Below, in pieces: positions 1-5,557 of a DNA stretch of 6,202 bases. Origin of the DNA: Candidatus Krumholzibacteriia bacterium. Its GTDB lineage: Bacteria; Krumholzibacteriota; Krumholzibacteria; WVZY01; JAKEHA01. The notes beneath the pieces were generated by a model, which made no database searches, was not told the origin of the DNA, and saw nothing but the letters and a program-made list of their open reading frames with translations. The first letter of the stretch is position 1. Each line of letters starts with the position of its first letter. The translations under genes were made by a program, and so were the position numbers. The stretch is taken from the NCBI GenBank assembly GCA_029863355.1, contig JAOTVO010000164.1, positions 1-6,202 of the forward strand. The letters run 5' to 3'.

Positions 1-111
1 CACCCCGTAGAAGGGGCCCAGGATGCGGGTGCCGAGCATCTCGATAGCCAGCACCGAGGCGCCGCTCACGGTCAGGGCCAGATAGATGTAGAAATTGACC
101 ACGGTCACCAC
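1..111 (-). CDS. N-terminus of a fused MFS/spermidine synthase-like membrane protein (partial)
   Basis: Only the first 37 codons lie in the window; the gene continues beyond base 1. The visible protein runs from a hydrophobic helix (NFYIYLALTVSGASVLAIE, about residues 6-24) into MLGTRILGPFYGV. This Glu-x-x-Gly-Thr-Arg-x-x-Gly-Pro-x-Tyr-Gly pattern after a first membrane segment is characteristic of the membrane half of bacterial fused MFS transporter/spermidine synthase proteins. In those proteins several helices precede an aminopropyltransferase-like domain. The frame is open back to a stop at 190-192. The likely start is one of three GTG codons (109-111, 106-108, 100-102). I chose 109-111 because an AAGG lies 7 bases upstream on the minus strand. 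There is no nearby ATG in frame. The gene is divergent from the oxidase gene. The family call rests on a short stretch, and whether the protein makes polyamines cannot be judged here. Confidence 0.6.
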   Translation of the reverse strand, partial: MVTVVNFYIYLALTVSGASVLAIEMLGTRILGPFYGV

Positions 112-242
112 CCGTCGGCCTTGGTCGGCGCGTGCGAACGCGCCGCGGCCACCGGAGAACCCGGGGGCGTGCAGAAGACGGGCGCCATTCTAACGAAGCC
201 CACGGGCAAAGTCCACGGAACCCGCCGGCACCGATCGACACT

Positions 243-265
243 TTGCCAAGGCACTGCTTTGGCAA
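243..265. repeat. Perfect 7-bp inverted repeat, possible operator
   Basis: TTGCCAA (243-249) is matched by its exact reverse complement TTGGCAA (259-265) across a 9-base spacer, giving arm centres 16 bases apart. No T-tract of terminator quality follows on either strand. The position between two divergent genes suits a dimeric regulator, but no known regulator consensus is matched with confidence. A 7-bp dyad of this spacing can also occur by chance in 400 bases. Confidence 0.3.
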
Positions 266-310
266 TTTGCGCATGCTCACGAACCGGGGGATCTCCATTT
301 CTGGCGTCCT

Positions 311-356
311 CAAGCAAAAAATCGCGTGCATGAAAAACTATTTTCCGGTAGAATAA
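311..356 (+). promoter_or_regulatory. AT-rich promoter-like patch upstream of the oxidase gene
   Basis: This is the only clearly AT-rich stretch in the divergent region. It contains an A-run (315-321) and a TAGAAT (349-354), which matches the bacterial -10 consensus at 5 of 6 positions. No convincing -35 hexamer sits 16-18 bases upstream, so this is a weak call. If it is used, the oxidase mRNA would carry a leader of roughly 150 bases. Confidence 0.25.
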
Positions 357-509
357 TCTCCCAATGGACTAGCTGACGTTCACCCGAACCTCAGGAGGGC
401 CAAACACAATCCGCTACGCGATGAAGCCGTGACACATCTCACCCACGCATCGCTCAGAAACTCAGCAAGTCAGTTCATGTCTTCAACACCGAACCCGTAG
501 GAGAACCCC

Positions 510-3020
510 ATGAGACAGAACAGGGGAGTACTGGCAATGGTATTGGCAGCTGTCGTCTGCATTGCGTTCGGCGCCTTGCCGGTGCAGGGGCAGTACCCCG
601 GCTCCGGCCAGCTGCCGATCAATCCGACGAGCGTGCCCAAGTTCGTGGATCCGCTCCCGCATTTCGCGTACCCCGGCGCGCGGCTCGACGCCACGGTACT
701 GGGAACACCGCTCACCGTCGAGATGGTCACGCACAACCAACAGGCGCTTTCCACCGGAACGGTGCTGCCCAACGGCACCGTGGTCGGCGGGGGCGCGGGG
801 TTGACGCACGTGTGGGCGTATCGCATTTCGAACGGCGCGGCGACCTTGGGTCCGCTCTGGCCGACCCACACCATCGAGGCCAAGAGAGGCGTTCCGCTGA
901 ACGTGCTCTACCTCAACAATCTCAACGAGAGCTACAACGCGGTGAATCTCGCGGTCGACCAGACGCTGCACTGGGCGCTCGAGACGCATGACTTCCAGCC
1001 GTACACGGGCCCGGTCCCGGCGGTCGTGCACCTGCACGGCGGCGAGGTGCCCGCGTGGTCGGACGGTGGCCCCGATGCCTGGTTCAAGCCCGGTGGAGGC
1101 GGCGGAGGTCACTCGGCGTTGACCAACGTGTACTACTATCCCAACACCCAGGAAGCGGCGACCCTGTGGTTCCACGACCACGCGCTGGGCGTGACGCGTC
1201 TCAACGTGTACGCCGGCTTGGCCGGGTTCTACTTCCTGAGGGACGACGCCGAGGACGCCCTCCATCTGCCCGGTTGGTCCGACGACGGCATGGTACAGGA
1301 GTTGAATCCCGTCACGGGGGCGTTCGGCACGCCCTACCTGCCCGAGATCGAAATCGTGCTCCAGGACCGTATGTTCGATCAGAACGGCCAGCTGTACTTC
1401 CCGGCCGGCCTCGCGGGCGGAGCGCCGAATCCCGCGGACCATCCGTTCTGGGTGCCGGAGTTTGTGGGCGACATCATCACGGTCAACGGAAAGACGTGGC
1501 CCTACCTGAGCGTGGCGCCGCGCAAGTACCGCTTCCGGTTCCTCAACGGCTCGAACGCGAGGTTCTACCAGCTCTGGCTGCAGGACCTGGCCACCAAGGT
1601 GATGGGACCCGTGATTTGGCAAGTCGGCACCGACGGGGGATTACTCGACGCCCCGGTGGCGATCGATCCGAACCTCGGCGGAAAGCTGCTGCTGGGTCCC
1701 GGCGAGCGCGCGGACATCGTGATCGATTTCTCGGGGACGCCGAACGCCGTGTGGACGCTCAAGAACAGCGGCAACACCCCCTATCCCAAGGGCGCGCCGC
1801 CCAACGGCTCGACGCTCGGCCAGATCATGCAGTTCGTGGTCAACGGACAGACGGCCGGCGCCGACAACAGCGTGATCACCGGCCGCACCACGCCGCTCGA
1901 GAAGCTGGCCAACTTCGCCACCGGCCTGCCGGCGGTTACCGTGCACAAGACGCGCCAGCTCACGCTAAACGAAGTCATTGGTCCGGGAGGTCCGCTCGAG
2001 GTGCTGGTCAACAACACCAAGTGGTCGGGCATGTCGGACCGACCCTACTTCGACTTCGTGATCGATCCGTCTGGAGCCTCCAACACGATGTACTCGGAGA
2101 TCATGAAGGAGGGCGAGACGGAAGTCTGGCAGATCATCAACCTGACGGCGGATGCGCACCCGATCCACCTGCACCTGGTGCAGTTCCAACTGTTGAGCCG
2201 CCAGAAGTTCAACTTCAACAAGTACAACAAGGCCTACAACAAGGCGTTCTTCGCCGCCGGAAACCCCGCGGGGTTCGTGGGAGGTTGGGGGCCGCCGCTG
2301 AATTACAACACCGGCATGGACCCGAGCGGGGTCAAGTGGACGACCTTCCTGGGGGGGAACCCGGACGTGAACCCCCACCTGCAGGGCATGGCCGCGCCCG
2401 CCCTCCCCAACGAGCGGGGCTGGAAGGACACCTTCATCATGCTCCCCGGTGAGGTCACCACGGTCATCGCGCGGTGGGCGCCGACGGACGCTCCCGCCGC
2501 CACTCCGGCCGCCAACCTGTGGTTCGGCTTCAATCCCAATGGCGGGCATGGCTACGTCTGGCACTGCCACATCATCGACCACGAGGACAACGAGATGATG
2601 CGGCCGTACTCCGTGACAGCCAACCCCAACGCGGGCGGCGGACGCATTGCGGCGCCGATCTACGCGGGCTACTACACGACCCATCCGGACGCGGCGCTGT
2701 TTGCGGTGCAGACGACCGCTGCCCCCGAGCAGCGGATCGCCGGCGGCAACTTGCCCGAAAAGGCGAGCCTCAGCCAGAACTCGCCCAACCCGTTCAACCC
2801 GACGACCTCGATTCGCTTCGCGCTGCCAGCGGACTCCCACGTGCAGCTGGTGGTCTTCAACGCGCGGGGCCAGCTGGTCGCCACGTTGATCGACAGCGAT
2901 GCCCCCGCGGGTCACCACACGGTCGAGCTCGACGCCAGCAGCCTGAGCAGCGGCGTCTACTTCTACCGGCTCACCGCCGGTGGCTTCACGGAGACCAAGA
3001 AGATGACGCTGCTGAAGTAG
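510..3020 (+). CDS. Secreted CotA-type multicopper oxidase with C-terminal sorting domain
   Basis: The 836-residue product is a multicopper oxidase, which oxidises phenolic or metal substrates and reduces O2 to water. Residues 1-28 are a signal peptide (charged start, hydrophobic core, ALPVQG end). All copper-ligand motifs are present: HLHGG (174-178), WFHDH (220-224), HPIHLH (550-555) and HCHIIDHEDNEMM (685-697). By the CotA pattern these give Cys686 and Met696 as type 1 ligands. Asp185 and Glu692 sit where CotA has its proton-relay acids (recalled as D116 and E498). WFHDHALGVTRLNVYAGL closely follows the CotA pattern. Residues about 755-836 form a FlgD-like/T9SS type A sorting domain (NPFNPTT at 760-766, final KKMTLLK), so export to or through the outer surface is likely. 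The core is about 130 residues longer than CotA (513 residues). The start is fixed by AGGAGA at 499-504. The natural substrate (phenols, bilirubin-like compounds, Mn(II)) cannot be read from sequence. Confidence 0.93.
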   Translation: MRQNRGVLAMVLAAVVCIAFGALPVQGQYPGSGQLPINPTSVPKFVDPLPHFAYPGARLDATVLGTPLTVEMVTHNQQALSTGTVLPNGTVVGGGAGLTHVWAYRISNGAATLGPLWPTHTIEAKRGVPLNVLYLNNLNESYNAVNLAVDQTLHWALETHDFQPYTGPVPAVVHLHGGEVPAWSDGGPDAWFKPGGGGGGHSALTNVYYYPNTQEAATLWFHDHALGVTRLNVYAGLAGFYFLRDDAEDALHLPGWSDDGMVQELNPVTGAFGTPYLPEIEIVLQDRMFDQNGQLYFPAGLAGGAPNPADHPFWVPEFVGDIITVNGKTWPYLSVAPRKYRFRFLNGSNARFYQLWLQDLATKVMGPVIWQVGTDGGLLDAPVAIDPNLGGKLLLGPGERADIVIDFSGTPNAVWTLKNSGNTPYPKGAPPNGSTLGQIMQFVVNGQTAGADNSVITGRTTPLEKLANFATGLPAVTVHKTRQLTLNEVIGPGGPLEVLVNNTKWSGMSDRPYFDFVIDPSGASNTMYSEIMKEGETEVWQIINLTADAHPIHLHLVQFQLLSRQKFNFNKYNKAYNKAFFAAGNPAGFVGGWGPPLNYNTGMDPSGVKWTTFLGGNPDVNPHLQGMAAPALPNERGWKDTFIMLPGEVTTVIARWAPTDAPAATPAANLWFGFNPNGGHGYVWHCHIIDHEDNEMMRPYSVTANPNAGGGRIAAPIYAGYYTTHPDAALFAVQTTAAPEQRIAGGNLPEKASLSQNSPNPFNPTTSIRFALPADSHVQLVVFNARGQLVATLIDSDAPAGHHTVELDASSLSSGVYFYRLTAGGFTETKKMTLLK

Positions 3021-3048
3021 CGCGGCGCTATCGGAAGGCATCGTGGTG

Positions 3049-3086
3049 AAGGGAAGGAGGAGTCGCAAGACTCCTCCTTCCTTTTG
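3049..3086 (+). terminator. Rho-independent terminator of the oxidase gene
   Basis: A perfect 13-bp stem (3052-3064 with 3069-3081) closes on a GCAA loop, a GNRA-type tetraloop. It extends by two A-T pairs and one G-T pair at the base (3049-3051 with 3082-3084). TTTT (3082-3085) follows the core stem. It starts 28 bases after the oxidase stop codon and should separate that gene from the next cassette. The opposite strand has no T-tract after the stem, so it looks one-directional. Confidence 0.9.
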
Positions 3087-3108
3087 TCGTACCCGCGCCC
3101 CTCCCCAC

Positions 3109-3124
3109 TGATGCAAACGCATCA
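3109..3124. repeat. Perfect 6-bp inverted repeat with AAAC spacer
   Basis: TGATGC (3109-3114) and GCATCA (3119-3124) form an exact dyad around AAAC, followed by TTTCTTT. It could be an operator for the downstream cassette or a weak second terminator after the strong one at 3049-3086. It sits about 90 bases before the start codon at 3216, where an upstream regulator could bind. No named regulator is assigned. Confidence 0.35.
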
Positions 3125-3143
3125 TTTCTTTCCACCTCGCCAG

Positions 3144-3161
3144 TGTGATTAAATTAGCACA
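3144..3161 (+). promoter_or_regulatory. Candidate promoter/operator of the two-gene cassette
   Basis: The stretch TGTGATTAAATTAGCACA is an imperfect palindrome: TGTG and CACA arms lie around an AT core. The core contains TG-A-TTAAAT (3146-3154), which reads as an extended -10 with 4 of 6 matches. The strong upstream terminator means the cassette needs its own promoter, and this is the best AT-rich candidate in 3087-3215. The arms recall CRP/FNR-type sites but the spacing does not match that consensus. No good -35 element is visible. Confidence 0.3.
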
Positions 3162-3215
3162 ACCCTTGGCAGCCTCAGGCACACTCTCCGATTCACAGGT
3201 GGGAGGTAACTACCA

Positions 3216-3707
3216 ATGAGATCTAGTAAGGGCGCGTGCATGCTCGCCGTCGCGGCCGCTTGTCTGGCCTTGGCGGGGGCGGCACGGACGCAGGAGAATA
3301 TCTCCGAGGTCATCGTCATTTACGGCGGCAGCTCCGGCATCCAACCACCGGCGGGATACGTGAGGATCAATGCCGACCTGAACGCCGGTGCCGGCGGCGA
3401 CTACATCTACCTCTGCTACAAGAAAGGCGTCGGCGCGCCCATCACCGGCCTCTACGTCACACTAGACGGCGGGTCGCCGCCGCCGAGTCCCAAGTACACG
3501 AGAATAAACGTCGACCTCAACCGACACGCCGGCGGCGACTACATCTATTTGTGGACGACGAAAGATCCCGACTGCGCGTCCATCAAGAACATGATCATCC
3601 AATTCGGAAAGAACTCGCGGCCGCCGGCGCCGTACACCTGGATCGGCGTCGATCTCAACCGAAACGCGGGCGGACAGTACATCTGGCTCTCGTACCTAAA
3701 GAACTAA
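3216..3707 (+). CDS. Secreted three-fold beta-prism (MABP-like) protein
   Basis: The 163-residue precursor has a signal peptide (hydrophobic 8-22, Ala-rich end near 20-24), leaving a mature protein of about 140 residues. That part is three related units. Each has a strand like ITGLYVTL, a Gly/Pro turn, Tyr-x-x-Ile, then DLN, AGG and YIYL. DLN starts at residues 54, 100 and 146, AGG at 59, 105 and 151, and YI(Y/W)L at 63, 109 and 155, so the period is exactly 46. Proline-rich turns followed by Tyr, DLN and IYLCYKKG, and then PIT, match the MABP (MVB12-associated beta-prism) family, whose fold has three-fold pseudo-symmetry. Members bind membranes or accompany pore-forming domains. The sequence accounts for one whole beta-prism with no other domain. 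GGGAGGT at 3201-3207, 8 bases before the ATG, sets the start. The next gene begins 52 bases on, and the two are probably co-transcribed. The ligand (lipid or glycan) is unknown, and a different beta-prism family remains possible. Confidence 0.65.
   Translation: MRSSKGACMLAVAAACLALAGAARTQENISEVIVIYGGSSGIQPPAGYVRINADLNAGAGGDYIYLCYKKGVGAPITGLYVTLDGGSPPPSPKYTRINVDLNRHAGGDYIYLWTTKDPDCASIKNMIIQFGKNSRPPAPYTWIGVDLNRNAGGQYIWLSYLKN
3300..3704 (+). repeat. Three in-frame 46-codon repeat units
   Basis: Units cover about 3300-3437, 3438-3575 and 3576-3704 (residues 29-74, 75-120, 121-163). The core motifs recur at exactly 138-base intervals. Units 1 and 2 share an identical 20-base run, GCCGGCGGCGACTACATCTA, at 3390-3409 and 3528-3547. 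The third unit has diverged more at the DNA level. The pattern points to internal duplication of one unit, with units 1 and 2 the closest pair or kept alike by conversion. Confidence 0.85.
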
Positions 3708-3721
3708 AGACACGGCCCGGA

Positions 3722-3741
3722 GCGGATCGACTGCGATCCGC
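3722..3741 (+). ncRNA. Intercistronic RNA hairpin, no terminator tail
   Basis: GCGGATCG (3722-3729) pairs perfectly with CGATCCGC (3734-3741) around an ACTG loop. It fills much of the 52-base gap between the beta-prism gene and the lipoprotein gene. It ends 6 bases before the AAGGAG ribosome binding site (3748-3753). No U-tract follows, so termination is unlikely. It could protect the upstream message from 3' exonucleases or tune translation of the second gene. This is a cis element within an mRNA, not a proposed separate RNA gene. Confidence 0.5.
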
Positions 3742-3759
3742 GACCCGAAGGAGTTCGTC

Positions 3760-4614
3760 ATGAGCAAGAAAGTCACGTACGCGATAATCTGCAGTATCCT
3801 GGCCGCGCTCTTCGCGGTGAGCTGCGGCGAGGACACGCCGGTGGGGACGAGCTCGGGGGGGCCACCGCCGGAGCCCAATGTCCTCCCCGAGATACCCGTT
3901 CCTTCGTCGCCCACCGACCCGCTACCGCCAAAGTCCGCCGATGTGGACGTGGGGCTCTCGAGCGAGCTCCGGAATTTTGTGCCGGCGGTCGAACGCATGC
4001 GCCAGATGCGAGACGATACCACGCGGGTATGGACGACGGAGAATCGCCGCCTGAAGCTGGTCTGTGACGGCGGTGTACTGACCGAGATCACGAGCGATCC
4101 GGCGGCGCCGGACCGGACCTACGTCTCCAAGAGTCCGCGCCTGCTGCACCGGCGCTACTGGAAGCGGCTGAAGCAGGTCGCGATGGATCCGGGGACGAGC
4201 TACTCCCACCAGGAGACGGTCACCTACGGCAACTCCACCACCAACACCGTCAGCCAGGGGTTCTCCCAGACCATCGGCGTCGAGGTGTCGGCCTCCGTCG
4301 GTTGGGGTCCATTCTCCGCCGAGGTGAAGACGAGCTACTCGCAGACGACGACCCGCGAAGAGGTACACTCCGTCACCTTCAGCGAGGAGAGCTCATTCAC
4401 GGACACGTACTCGGTGGCGTCCGACCCCGTCAAGACCATCGTCTACGGCTTGTGGCAGCTGGTGGACGTGTTCCTGATCGTCGACGAGAACAAGAACCCC
4501 ATTCACCTCTCGACCACGCTGCTCAACGTCGAGATACCCGAGATCGCCCAGCTCGAGTTCCTGAACAAGGACGTGATCTACCAGTCGGTCACGAAGTTCG
4601 ATCCCGCCCCGTAG
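3760..4614 (+). CDS. Lipoprotein with aerolysin/ETX-MTX2-like pore-forming region (tentative)
   Basis: The 284-residue product starts with a lipoprotein signal: KK, a hydrophobic core at 6-20, then AVSC with Cys22 as the lipidated residue. Ala at -3 is acceptable but not the commonest choice. A Pro/Gly-rich tether spans 30-58. Residues 60-140 are a mixed, charged region with Cys102. Residues about 145-220 are strikingly rich in Ser/Thr with alternating polar and apolar residues (TIGVEVSASVGW, FSAEVKTSYSQTTT). This resembles the paired long strands and insertion hairpin of aerolysin and the ETX/MTX2 beta-pore-forming proteins. The C-terminal part (225-284, VYGLWQLVDVFLIVDENKNP) looks like a compact beta domain. 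AAGGAG at 3748-3753, 6 bases before the ATG, sets the start. Linkage to the beta-prism gene suggests partner proteins. The family call is by strand pattern, not by a diagnostic motif, so an unrelated beta-rich surface lipoprotein is possible. Confidence 0.5.
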   Translation: MSKKVTYAIICSILAALFAVSCGEDTPVGTSSGGPPPEPNVLPEIPVPSSPTDPLPPKSADVDVGLSSELRNFVPAVERMRQMRDDTTRVWTTENRRLKLVCDGGVLTEITSDPAAPDRTYVSKSPRLLHRRYWKRLKQVAMDPGTSYSHQETVTYGNSTTNTVSQGFSQTIGVEVSASVGWGPFSAEVKTSYSQTTTREEVHSVTFSEESSFTDTYSVASDPVKTIVYGLWQLVDVFLIVDENKNPIHLSTTLLNVEIPEIAQLEFLNKDVIYQSVTKFDPAP

Positions 4615-4639
4615 CGGGTGGAACCCGAGCCACTTGCGA

Positions 4640-4680
4640 GCGACCGCCCCGGCGTTTCGACGCCGGGGCGGTCGCGTCTT
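4640..4680 (+). terminator. GC-rich terminator-like hairpin with TTCG loop
   Basis: A perfect 16-bp stem (4640-4655 with 4660-4675) encloses a TTCG loop, which forms an unusually stable tetraloop in RNA. It lies 26 bases after the lipoprotein stop codon. The T-tract is poor (GTCTT), so termination may rely on stem strength or on Rho. It also falls within the long in-frame extension upstream of the DUF899 gene and argues that this extension is not coding. Confidence 0.7.
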
Positions 4681-4767
4681 CACCGCGGCAGGGCCGGCGA
4701 CATCGGGCTCGCGGCCGGGCCGCCGATGCGTTACCTTGTGTCCAACGCCGTGAAGCAACCTTCGCGC

Positions 4768-4773
4768 AGGAGG
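4768..4773 (+). promoter_or_regulatory. Ribosome binding site that fixes the DUF899 start
   Basis: A consensus AGGAGG lies 6 bases before the ATG at 4780. The reading frame stays open back to an ATG at 4618, but that site has no Shine-Dalgarno sequence. The extension would also be translated straight through the terminator hairpin at 4640-4675. The start at 4780 gives the usual family length. Confidence 0.85.
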
Positions 4774-4779
4774 AACCCG

Positions 4780-5451
4780 ATGCACGACAAGCGCTTTCCT
4801 AACGAGTCCCAGGCCTACCGCAGCGCCCGCAACGAGCTCTTGCGCGAGGAGGTGGAGCTGCGCGCGCACGTCGAGAAGGTGGCCGAACAGCGCCGCCGGC
4901 TTCCGGCGAGCGGGAAGGTGAAGGAGGACTACGTCTTCGAGCGGATGCGCCCCGACAGCGGCGTCGAATCGGTTCGCCTCTCCGAGCTCTTCGCGCCGGG
5001 CAAGGACAGTCTGGTCGTCTATAGCTTTATGTACGGGCCCAAGGCGGAGGCGGCGTGTCCCAGCTGCACGTCGCTCATCGACGGCTTCGACGCCACCGCG
5101 CCGCACATCCTCCAGCGCGTCAACATGGTGGTCGTGGCCAAGTCGCCGATCGAGCGAATCGTGGGCCACGCCCGCGGCCGCGGCTGGAGCCGCATTCCGC
5201 TGCTCTCGTCCGCCAAGAACTCGTACAACGCCGACTACTGGGCTGAAGACGAGGCGGAGAACCAGATGCCGATGGTCAACGTCTTCAGGCGCCGCGACGA
5301 CGGCGTGCACCATTTCTGGGGCTCCGAGCTCCTCTACGCGCGGCTCGACGGCCATCCCCGGCACGTGGACCTGCTCTGGCCCCTGTGGAACATCTACGAC
5401 CTCACGCCCGACGGCCGGGGCACCGACTGGTATCCGAAGCTGTCGTACTGA
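4780..5451 (+). CDS. DUF899 family thioredoxin-fold protein
   Basis: The 223-residue cytoplasmic protein matches the DUF899 family along its length. It has an N-terminal helix rich in Glu/Arg (15-40), then YVFER (51-55) and a strand followed by FMYGPKAEAACPSC (83-96). Next come VVVAKSPIERI (117-127), RGWSRIPLLSS (134-144), NVFRRRDDGVHHFWGSE (167-183) and the closing DLTPDGRGTDWYPK block (207-220). The family has a thioredoxin/AhpC-like fold. Cys93-Pro-Ser-Cys96 is at the position of the redox-active CxxC of thioredoxins, which suggests but does not prove disulfide or peroxide chemistry; the family's substrate is not established. No signal peptide is seen. The start is set by AGGAGG at 4768-4773. 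No clear promoter is visible between the upstream terminator and the start. The next gene follows after 106 bases and has its own promoter candidate. Confidence 0.88.
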   Translation: MHDKRFPNESQAYRSARNELLREEVELRAHVEKVAEQRRRLPASGKVKEDYVFERMRPDSGVESVRLSELFAPGKDSLVVYSFMYGPKAEAACPSCTSLIDGFDATAPHILQRVNMVVVAKSPIERIVGHARGRGWSRIPLLSSAKNSYNADYWAEDEAENQMPMVNVFRRRDDGVHHFWGSELLYARLDGHPRHVDLLWPLWNIYDLTPDGRGTDWYPKLSY

Positions 5452-5484
5452 TTGCGCGCCCGCTGAAACTCGCGCGCCCCGGCG

Positions 5485-5493
5485 TGGTACAAT
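5485..5493 (+). promoter_or_regulatory. Extended -10 promoter candidate for the NmrA-like gene
   Basis: TG-G-TACAAT (5485-5493) combines the TGn extension with a hexamer matching TATAAT at 5 of 6 positions. A weak CTGAAA (5463-5468) lies 19 bases upstream as a possible -35. Transcription would begin near 5500, about 58 bases before the ATG at 5558. This is the best promoter-like sequence in the window. Confidence 0.45.
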
Positions 5494-5557
5494 CACGGGA
5501 CACAATCGCAACACTCGGAGTTTCCGATCTTATTGACTCGAATAGGAGGCTTTGCAC

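Larger units (their letters stand above)
112..509. other. Divergent intergenic region, no supported gene
   Basis: This 398-base stretch separates the leftward membrane-protein gene from the rightward oxidase gene and should hold promoters for both. The short open frames in it (about 70 codons, both strands) have no recognisable protein sequence and no good ribosome binding site. The left part (112-240) is GC-rich. Bases 311-356 form the most AT-rich patch, and a perfect dyad lies at 243-265. The last 150 bases, before the oxidase start, show no feature I can name and may be 5' leader. Confidence 0.6.

Noticed and set aside
393..432. Shine-Dalgarno-like AGGAGG at 393-398 followed by an ATG at 421
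   Set aside because: The spacing is too long, and the frame stops after three codons, so no leader peptide is supported.
483..1622. Long open frame on the minus strand (379 codons) inside the oxidase gene
   Set aside because: It lies antisense to a gene with unmistakable copper-ligand motifs. Its translation is rich in Arg, Val and Gly with no recognisable domain, typical of the antisense frame of GC-rich coding DNA.
3144..3161. CRP/FNR binding site
   Set aside because: The TGTG and CACA arms are right, but the inner bases and spacing do not fit TGTGA-N6-TCACA, so it is kept only as an unnamed palindrome.
1965..3182. Long open frame on the minus strand (405 codons)
   Set aside because: It is antisense to the oxidase and also runs through the terminator hairpin at 3049-3086. 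The composition is again Arg/Val/Gly-rich without domain signals.
3722..3741. Terminator between the two cassette genes
   Set aside because: The stem is perfect but no T-tract follows, and a ribosome binding site comes directly after it, so continued transcription into the second gene is more likely.
4618..4779. 54-codon N-terminal extension of the DUF899 gene
   Set aside because: There is no ribosome binding site at 4618, the extension contains a terminator-like hairpin, and a consensus AGGAGG precedes the ATG at 4780, which gives the normal family length.
4393..5514. Long open frame on the minus strand (373 codons) opposite the lipoprotein and DUF899 genes
   Set aside because: It is antisense to two supported genes and crosses the hairpin at 4640-4675. 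No recognisable protein sequence is seen.
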